DNA of 64,000 nt, taken from assembly GCF_035974275.1 (NCBI RefSeq), contig NZ_CP142422.1:2418001-2482000 (forward strand), given 5' to 3'. Below are positions 58,025 to 64,000 of this stretch, piece by piece. Both the position numbers and the translations under genes were made by a program. Origin of the DNA: Chryseobacterium sp. MYb264. Lineage in GTDB: Bacteria > Bacteroidota > Bacteroidia > Flavobacteriales > Weeksellaceae. The notes beneath the pieces are model-generated. The model searched no databases. It saw only the letters and a program-made list of their open reading frames with translations, and was not told where the DNA came from. The stretch's first letter is position 1, and each line of letters opens with the position of its first letter.

Positions 58025-60409
58025 TTAGAAGTTGTATTTCAGAGTAACGATAAAGTTTCTACCGGATTCCGGCATAAAATATCTTAGTCTGTTAAGATAT
58101 TCGCGATACTCTGTATTAAAAATGTTGTTGATTCTGAAATTAAGATTCAGATTCTTGAATAGGTCTGCACCCACAGACGCGTGGAAAATACTGTAGGCAG
58201 CAGGAGGAGTGCTCAGATCAAGCTCTTCAGATTTCGCCGTTGCGTCTTCAATAAAATCTACATTCTGATTTCTGATCGGAAAACGGTTTTGCCTGAACAC
58301 ATTTTCATTTTCCAATCTTATATAGAAATTTTTCGGGGTATTTAATTTAAATTCCACCGCATTTCGAAGATTTGCCGGCATCATTAGGATCAAAGGTTCG
58401 TCATGAGTTAGATCATCCGCTTTCAGAGCGCTGAAACTTGTATTCCATTTTAAATTATCAAGAATATTAAGTTCTGCATCGGCATCAATTCCAAAAATTC
58501 TGGCCTTGATTTGCTGATAGCTCCACACCGGGAAAACCCCTCTGTTAGAAGACTCAATCCCCGTCGGAACCTGATTGATAAAACTATCCGACATCATATA
58601 ATAAGGATTCACCTCAATATGCAACCCTTTCAAAACATTGAATTTTCCTGCTAATGAAAGGCTCGCATTATACAACGTTTCTTTTTGAATTGATAAATCT
58701 CCTTCCTCAATAATCGCAGCAGAATGGTGAAGACCATCAGAAAAAAGCTCTGCCGGATTCGGCGTTCTGTCTGCTCTGGAAAGGTTTAATTTTAATTCAA
58801 AATTATTATTCGGCTTATAATTCAATCCCACATTGGCGGAAAAATTATGATAATCTAAAATTGGACGGGTTAAAATTCTGCTGTCTACCTCTTTCACAAA
58901 GAACTGAGGATAACGACTTGCAAATTTCTCATTCCAGTCTTTTGCATCATAATATTTATAAGAATCATATCTGCTGAAATCATATCTCGCCCCCGCTTCA
59001 GCATTTAATTTTGAACTGAATTTATATTTGAATACAGAAAAAGCACCTGCATCATATTTATAATAATCAGGAATTAAACGTCTTGCTTTTGTTGCCGGAT
59101 TCGGATAATTATCCTGAAAACCTGCCGAAAGACCGCTTTCCAAACTCCAGTTTCCTCTTTCCAAAAGGTGAGTTACACTCGCTGAATGTGTGATCAACCT
59201 TAAATCCATAGATGGAAGTTCATTAAGTTCACCCCTTCTGATATCGTATTCTTTACGACGGTTCAACTGAAAGCTGTATTGAAAACTTACCTTTCCAAAA
59301 TTCTCAAAACGCTTATAAGCAGATAACTTCGCGATATGATGTTCTACCTCTTGTTTAGGATTCACAATATCATAACTGAAATCATCCAGATAATAAGGCT
59401 GTCCGAATTTAATAGCATTTCTGAAATCTAAAGGACTTCCCAAATGCGCTCCTTTAAAGATACCAAACTCCTGATTAATACCGCTGTACGAAACATCAAA
59501 CCCTTGCATAAAACCATGATTTCCAAAAGAGAAGTTAAAAGAATTTACCTCCGCACCCGTATTTTGCAACGTATGGTGAGGAATATAAAGATCCCCTAAT
59601 TTTTTATAACTTCCTCCGGTCTTTACATACCATTGGTTTTTCCAGGTTTTAGCAGCATTGGCAGCAATTTCACCCCCTCTACCGTTAGAAATACCGGAAA
59701 GTTTTATACTTCCCATCACGGTATCTTTTTTAGGTAAAACAGCAGGTTCCAGAACGACAACTCCTCCTACAGCATCACTTCCGTATTTTAATGCAGAAGC
59801 TCCTTTAATGACATCAATATGCTCAAAATCATTAACATCTACATTCGGAGCGTGCTCTACACCCCATTCCTGTTCTGCCATTTTCACACCGTTATTCAAG
59901 ACAGCGATACGGCTTCCGTATAACCCGTGAATCACAGGTTTTGTGATATTATTTCCAGTTTTAAGCGCGGTAACTCCCGATATTCTCGAAAGTAAATTCC
60001 CCAAATTTTCGGTAGAATTTCTTTCAATATCAGCTTTATCCAGCGTTTTTATAATTACAGAACCACTCTTTGTGTGGTTTCCGTGCAATGTTACGACCTC
60101 AATATCCTCAACATGATGTTCAAGGGTAATTGCTAAGTGCATATCCTGATTGACTCCTATATTTTCAGTATAATCATTACAATCAGGATGCTTAGCAATG
60201 AGTATATATTTTCCCGCAGGAATTTTATTGAAAGAAAACTTACCGTTTTTTCCTGTTTTTGTGGTGAAGTCACCAATTTTCACAACGGCATTTTCCAATG
60301 CTGTTTTGTCATGAAAATCCTGAACAGTTCCTTGTACGGTAAAGGTTTGCTGTGCGTTTGTCAATGCAAATCCACAAAGAATAAGCATTACACTATAAAT
60401 CAATTTCAT
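58025..60409 (-). CDS. ZnuD-like TonB-dependent outer-membrane receptor
   Basis: A 794-residue receptor. Signal peptide MKLIYSVMLILCGFALTNAQ; CarboxypepD_reg-like domain about 22-105; plug about 120-225 (LGNLLSRISGVTALKTGNN, then IAVLNNGVKMAEQEWGVEHA and IDVIKGASALKYGSDAVGG); barrel to LKYNF. The segment QEWGVEHAP and the extracellular-loop-like AELFSDGLHHSAAI (about 555-567) match zinc receptors of the ZnuD type, which use His-rich loops. Its neighbours are a His-rich lipoprotein and a C-x-x-C-H membrane protein. Zinc import is the best inference; heme or copper remains possible. Confidence 0.82.
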   Translation of the reverse strand: MKLIYSVMLILCGFALTNAQQTFTVQGTVQDFHDKTALENAVVKIGDFTTKTGKNGKFSFNKIPAGKYILIAKHPDCNDYTENIGVNQDMHLAITLEHHVEDIEVVTLHGNHTKSGSVIIKTLDKADIERNSTENLGNLLSRISGVTALKTGNNITKPVIHGLYGSRIAVLNNGVKMAEQEWGVEHAPNVDVNDFEHIDVIKGASALKYGSDAVGGVVVLEPAVLPKKDTVMGSIKLSGISNGRGGEIAANAAKTWKNQWYVKTGGSYKKLGDLYIPHHTLQNTGAEVNSFNFSFGNHGFMQGFDVSYSGINQEFGIFKGAHLGSPLDFRNAIKFGQPYYLDDFSYDIVNPKQEVEHHIAKLSAYKRFENFGKVSFQYSFQLNRRKEYDIRRGELNELPSMDLRLITHSASVTHLLERGNWSLESGLSAGFQDNYPNPATKARRLIPDYYKYDAGAFSVFKYKFSSKLNAEAGARYDFSRYDSYKYYDAKDWNEKFASRYPQFFVKEVDSRILTRPILDYHNFSANVGLNYKPNNNFELKLNLSRADRTPNPAELFSDGLHHSAAIIEEGDLSIQKETLYNASLSLAGKFNVLKGLHIEVNPYYMMSDSFINQVPTGIESSNRGVFPVWSYQQIKARIFGIDADAELNILDNLKWNTSFSALKADDLTHDEPLILMMPANLRNAVEFKLNTPKNFYIRLENENVFRQNRFPIRNQNVDFIEDATAKSEELDLSTPPAAYSIFHASVGADLFKNLNLNFRINNIFNTEYREYLNRLRYFMPESGRNFIVTLKYNF

Positions 60410-60648
60410 TGTTAAATAGATAGATTGTGTACCTGTAAAAGATACATTTCGTAAAAAATGTGAAATTTAAGGCTAATTAATTTTCATTAAAGCTATTGTA
60501 TTGATGAATAATGTAAAGCAGGAAATAAAATAAATTATGATCATCTTTACAAATATCAAATGATGAATTCAAAATTATCCATTTGAAAAATTCAACGAAG
60601 TACAATGAACTTTAAACCTAATTAAAGCCAAAAAAGAATCTTAAAAAA

Positions 60649-61005
60649 TTATGAAAGTGCGGGCGGACCGCGAAGTTGAAAGGTAAATTTAGTCTGAGAC
60701 CATATTTTTTCCTGAACAGCGATGATCTGTTCCACTTCATGCGTGTAAGCTTCGAAATGAAAAGAAAATTCTTCAGGAACCAAGGTATGTCCGGTAGCTA
60801 AGAAGTGACAAGCCAGACAGTCTCCGGCTTTTTCTTTCACTACATCATTAGACATTTTGTGTTCTGTTTTTTTGAAACTGAAATTTTTGAAAACTTCTTC
60901 AGAACTGTGATTGTGAAAATTTTGAGAAAACAGCGCAATAAAGTAAATCCCAAACAAGAGCTTGGAGATAAAACTTTTCAGATTTCTGCTTTCTTTAAAA
61001 ATCAT
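60649..61005 (-). CDS. Membrane-anchored protein with C-x-x-C-H motif near the zinc receptor locus
   Basis: A 118-residue protein. An N-terminal helix (SFISKLLFGIYFIALFSQ) anchors the remainder in the periplasm. It contains FHNHSSEE, then GDCLACHFLATGHT (C-x-x-C-H, which could bind metal or heme, but a lone heme motif in such a small protein is unlikely). It ends with LRGPPALS; the R-G-P-P ending occurs in small metal-related flavobacterial proteins, as I recall. It lies 239 bp upstream of the ZnuD-like receptor in the same direction. The role is inferred from location. Confidence 0.55.
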   Translation of the reverse strand: MIFKESRNLKSFISKLLFGIYFIALFSQNFHNHSSEEVFKNFSFKKTEHKMSNDVVKEKAGDCLACHFLATGHTLVPEEFSFHFEAYTHEVEQIIAVQEKIWSQTKFTFQLRGPPALS

Positions 61006-61120
61006 TCGTCAAAATTATAAAAATAATTTAAGTTTTACCTTAAATATGAATTAAAATGCTTTTACTAATGTGTAGAATGGATTGTTTTTTTGTTACAAAG
61101 ATTATGAATTATCTTTGAAA

Positions 61121-61210
61121 TGTTTCGAAAACCTCAGCGTGACACTGCTCATACTAACTGTTTTTAATAGCAATAATTTTTCGCGATGTCATGCTGAGTT
61201 CGTCGAAGCA
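61121..61210. repeat. Imperfect inverted repeat CTCAGCGTGACA/TGTCATGCTGAG
   Basis: Arms 61121-61144 and 61187-61210 match at 19 of 24 inverted positions, with TGACA at the inner ends and TTCGA at the outer. It lies between the C-x-x-C-H gene and the ABC-F gene, and the TGTCATGCTGAG-type sequence looks like a dispersed repeat. Confidence 0.5.
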
Positions 61211-61225
61211 TTTATTATTTTAAAA

Positions 61226-63154
61226 TTAATTCAGCTGAGAACCCAAATGTTCCCATTCCTGCAAAGCAAGATCAAGATCTTCTTTAATTTTATTATATTT
61301 TTCAAGAGTTTCTTCAGAAGGATTCTCTTTGGTAAAAGAAGCTTCAAATTCTTCCACTTTTCCTTCAAGCTCAGAAATTCGTTCTTCTACTTTTTTAATT
61401 TTATTCTGAATATTTTTCTGCTCTTTGCTGACAATCACATTTGACTGACTAGTTGAAACCGGTTTTTCCTCAACCTTTTTTTCTTCAACTTTTGGCTCTT
61501 CTTTGTGAAGTTTTGCCTTTTCAGCAGAAATTTCTCTGATCGATTCCTTTTGTCTGAATTCCAGATATTCGTTGATATCTCCCAAGAATTCTTTCATTTT
61601 ACCATCACGGAATTCATAAATCTTATCACAAAGTCCCTGAAGGAATTCTCTGTCGTGAGAAATTACGATCAATGTCCCTTCAAACTTCTGAAGTGCCAGT
61701 TTGATAATCTCTTTAGACTGAATATCCAGGTGGTTGGTAGGTTCGTCCATAATCAAAGTATTGAAAGGACGCAGCAACAATTTACAAAGTGCCAGACGGT
61801 TTCTTTCCCCTCCGGAAAGTACTTTGGTCTTTTTATTTACCGCTTCTCCCTGAAACAGGAAAGATCCTAACAAATCACGAACTCTTGGTCTTGTTTCTTC
61901 CGTTGCCGCATCTTCAGCTTCCTCCTGAACGGTTTTATTTGGTGTTAAAACTTCCTCCTGATTCTGAGCAAAGTAACCGATATTCACATTGTGACCCAAA
62001 TTCCAGTTTCCAGAATACTCTTTGATATCTCCGGCAAGAATTTTCGCCAACGTGGTTTTTCCCTGTCCGTTTTGTCCAAGAAGGGCAATTCTGTCCCCTC
62101 TCTGAACGATGAAGTCTACATCATCAAAGATTTGTTTTTCACCATAAGATTTTCCAAGATTTTCCGCTTCGAAAATAACTTTCCCAGGAACCTGAGACTG
62201 TACGAAACGGATATTGAATTTCGAAACGTCTTCGTTGTCCACTTCAATACGCTCGATTTTATCTAATTTTTTGATCAGTGATTGCGCGAAAGATGCTTTG
62301 GTAGCACTTGCACGGAATTTATTGATGTTATCTTCCATTTGCTTGATCTCCGCATCCTGATTCTTTTTAGCCTGAATCAGTTTTTCACGGCGGTCTTCAC
62401 GCATGATCAGATATTTTGAATAGTTAGCCTTGTAATCATCCACTTTTCTGTTGTTCACATCAAAGGTACGGTTACAAACAGCGGTCATGAATTGCTTATC
62501 GTGACTTACCAGAACAATGGCTCCAGGATAATCTTTCAGGAAGTTTTCAAGCCAGATGATGGATTCCATATCCAGGTGATTGGTAGGCTCATCGAGAAGC
62601 ATGATGTCATTCTTTTGAAGAAGCAGTTTTGCCAGTTCAATTCTCATTCTCCAGCCTCCTGAAAATTCATCGGTAATTTTTTGAAAATCATCTGCTTTAA
62701 AACCAAGACCGAACAATACCTTTTCGATATCCCCTTCCAGATTATAGGCATCATGGTGCATCAAAAGGTCGTTCAGATCCGTCATTCTGTTGATAAGATC
62801 TGTATAAGAATCACTTTCATAGTCGGTTCTTACCGTCAACTGATGGTTGATTTCTTCCAGTTCATCTTTCCATGCATTAATTTGCTCGAAAGCCTGCGTC
62901 GTTTCTGCCCAGACGGTTCTTCCTTTCACAAAATCAAGATCCTGTTTTAGGAAACCGATGGTAATATTTCCTTCAGGAACTACATTTCCTTCATAAAAAG
63001 TAATTTCTCCGGAAAGCATTTTCAATAAAGTGGATTTTCCCGCTCCATTTTTACCAACCAACCCAATTTTATCATCCTTTTTAATGGTGAAATTGACGTT
63101 TTGAAACAGATAGTTTCCCGAGTGATGTAATCCTAGACCTTGAACCGAAAGCAT
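61226..63154 (-). CDS. ABC-F family ATP-binding protein (Uup/YheS type)
   Basis: A 642-residue soluble protein with two ABC modules and no membrane part. Walker A1 is G34-K-N-G-A-G-K40-S-T, signature FSGGWRMRIELAKLL, Walker B MLLDEPTNHLDM. Walker A2 is GQNGQGKTT (about 358-366), signature LSGGERNRLALCKLL, Walker B LIMDEPTNHLD. The C-terminal 100 residues (about 535-642) are a Lys/Glu-rich coiled coil as in Uup or YheS. ABC-F proteins bind ribosomes or DNA junctions and relieve stalled translation; some give antibiotic resistance. This one has Uup-like features. Confidence 0.9.
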   Translation of the reverse strand: MLSVQGLGLHHSGNYLFQNVNFTIKKDDKIGLVGKNGAGKSTLLKMLSGEITFYEGNVVPEGNITIGFLKQDLDFVKGRTVWAETTQAFEQINAWKDELEEINHQLTVRTDYESDSYTDLINRMTDLNDLLMHHDAYNLEGDIEKVLFGLGFKADDFQKITDEFSGGWRMRIELAKLLLQKNDIMLLDEPTNHLDMESIIWLENFLKDYPGAIVLVSHDKQFMTAVCNRTFDVNNRKVDDYKANYSKYLIMREDRREKLIQAKKNQDAEIKQMEDNINKFRASATKASFAQSLIKKLDKIERIEVDNEDVSKFNIRFVQSQVPGKVIFEAENLGKSYGEKQIFDDVDFIVQRGDRIALLGQNGQGKTTLAKILAGDIKEYSGNWNLGHNVNIGYFAQNQEEVLTPNKTVQEEAEDAATEETRPRVRDLLGSFLFQGEAVNKKTKVLSGGERNRLALCKLLLRPFNTLIMDEPTNHLDIQSKEIIKLALQKFEGTLIVISHDREFLQGLCDKIYEFRDGKMKEFLGDINEYLEFRQKESIREISAEKAKLHKEEPKVEEKKVEEKPVSTSQSNVIVSKEQKNIQNKIKKVEERISELEGKVEEFEASFTKENPSEETLEKYNKIKEDLDLALQEWEHLGSQLN

Positions 63155-63342
63155 GTTAAATAATGATTAATAAGTGAGTAATGAATTTTCGCGTGCAAAA
63201 ATACGGAAAAAGAAATGAATACTCGAATCTGTTAAAATTCATAGGCTCATTTTAATTTTATCATCAGGGGAGGCGAATGACTTAAAAAAAAGAATCGCCC
63301 TGACCGGCGATCCTTTAACCTAAACTTAAAACTGAAAAAGTA

Positions 63343-64000
63343 CTAACATTTATTATTATAAAAATTTTCCTTTACCAATATGGTACGGCTCCAATGATCA
63401 TTATTCGGGATATTGGCAGCATATGCATAATCTATAACAGAATCTTCCATGAGATCTACGCCTGAGCGAAGCGTGGCTCCCATGGAATTGACCAGTTCGC
63501 CCTGTGCGTTACCGGGGACATTCAACCCACTGTTGATTAATTCGGCATCCATCTGTCCTTCTTTATTTCTAAGTAGAGACCTTGGATATAGTCCGAAATT
63601 GGCTGAGAAGTGGGTATAATCCGCCAGTTTTTCATAATCATAATCCGGTCGTAAAGCCTCGGAAAGTTCTCTGGTATATTTCTCAACTTCATTTGAAAGA
63701 GTAACTAAACACGAATGTTTTTCCGGATCAAGTTCAAAATTTGAGGCATCGAAAGTAGTGTTAAAAACATTTTGAAGCTCATTGGTTTCAGTTAACATGA
63801 GTTTTCCGTAAACTTTCGACAAATCACTATAGACCCAATCACGGACAACATATCCCTCAGAAAAGACCATTTCTTTTTCAGTCTGATAATATTTCAAAGG
63901 GTGAGCCCAGATTTTATTTCCTTTGGAGTCCAGAGAGTTTTCACTGATATTTTCAATATACTTAACCAATGCTTCTTCATCCGTATAATTTCCGGTTATA
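63343..64000 (-). CDS. Unknown protein, C-terminal part; gene runs off the window
   Basis: The open frame reaches the window edge: bases 63970-64000 continue in frame (ITGNYTDEEALVKYIENISE), so the TTG at 63969 is internal rather than the start. At least 218 residues are visible. The region contains EKEMVFSEGYVVRDWVYSDL, and FELDPEKHSCLVTLSNEVEK. Its end is unusual: GNAQGELVNSMGATLRSGVD followed by DNWSR-like NNDHWSRTILVK. I do not recognise a family. It is preceded on its 3-prime side by a 188-bp gap with no gene. Confidence 0.55.
   Translation of the reverse strand, partial: ITGNYTDEEALVKYIENISENSLDSKGNKIWAHPLKYYQTEKEMVFSEGYVVRDWVYSDLSKVYGKLMLTETNELQNVFNTTFDASNFELDPEKHSCLVTLSNEVEKYTRELSEALRPDYDYEKLADYTHFSANFGLYPRSLLRNKEGQMDAELINSGLNVPGNAQGELVNSMGATLRSGVDLMEDSVIDYAYAANIPNNDHWSRTILVKENFYNNKC

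Noticed and set aside
63343..63969. TTG start at 63969 for the last gene
   Set aside because: The same frame continues to the window edge, so this is an internal codon and the gene is truncated by the window.
1..64000. tRNA, rRNA, prophage or insertion sequence
   Set aside because: No cloverleaf-like segment, rRNA-like stretch, integrase or transposase frame was found on reading both strands.

Overview
The window is typical chromosomal DNA of a low-GC Bacteroidota, most likely a Chryseobacterium-like member of the Weeksellaceae/Flavobacteriia. This rests on the repeated promoter signature TAnnTTTG, few Shine-Dalgarno sites, a type IX secretion sorting domain, CarboxypepD_reg-type TonB receptors, the paired families I recall as DUF6341/DUF6427, and an Ala/Glu-rich C-terminal extension on ribosomal protein bS16. 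I saw no rRNA, tRNA, CRISPR array, prophage or intact insertion sequence. All family names come from reading the translated sequence, not from searches.

Layout. 1-9.4 kb: a ParE-type toxin cut by the window edge with its antitoxin, asnS, a CDP-alcohol phosphotransferase and lipoprotein pair, an HTH/AraC regulator pair followed by a serine-hydrolase lipoprotein, then rpsP-rimM, a nitroreductase and a GreA/GreB-like factor. 9.5-15.7 kb: an SRPBCC protein, an M3 peptidase, small genes (GNAT, TPR, YqaE/Pmp3, YARHG) and a MarR-GNAT fusion with an operator-like palindrome on its promoter. 15.7-24.8 kb: a minus-strand cluster of XRE-cupin regulator, TonB receptor, DUF5690-type transporter, FAD amine oxidase (TIGR03364-like), phosphonatase-like HAD hydrolase (TIGR03351-like) and a secreted alkaline-phosphatase-superfamily enzyme interrupted by a LamG-like domain. 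It looks like a complete secrete-import-catabolise route for an organophosphonate-type nutrient. 24.9-28.7 kb: accessory genes, including an intact frame whose start codon appears to be ATA, an Imm35/YrhB-like protein, and a TetR gene sharing a 30-bp perfect palindrome with a divergent membrane-protein pair.

28.6-45.9 kb: tyrS preceded by a Tyr-rich leader ORF and a terminator (candidate attenuator), two TerD genes, a flippase-like protein, panD, an HU-type gene with a sigma-54-like site far upstream, pdxH and a divergent YqgE gene, aminotransferases, an OstA-like protein, a Fur-family repressor, kup, pdhB, and an ECF sigma factor with a membrane partner. 46-55 kb: a GT39 enzyme divergent from a GT2-flippase-pssA-exonuclease-DUF2007 run, then FAH, USP, DUF6341/DUF6427 and DUF3109 genes. 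55-64 kb: a LolA-like protein, trigger factor, a ZnuD-like zinc receptor locus (His-rich lipoprotein, TonB receptor, CxxCH membrane protein), an ABC-F ATPase and a gene running off the right edge.

Intergenic spaces carry several apparently dispersed repeat families. Two occur twice in this window: a 33-bp hairpin at 17766 and 30543, and an about 80-bp element at 8076 and 51704. The strongest new leads are the phosphonate-like locus with its spaced inverted repeats, the tyrS leader, the TetR operator cassette and the AUA-start gene.
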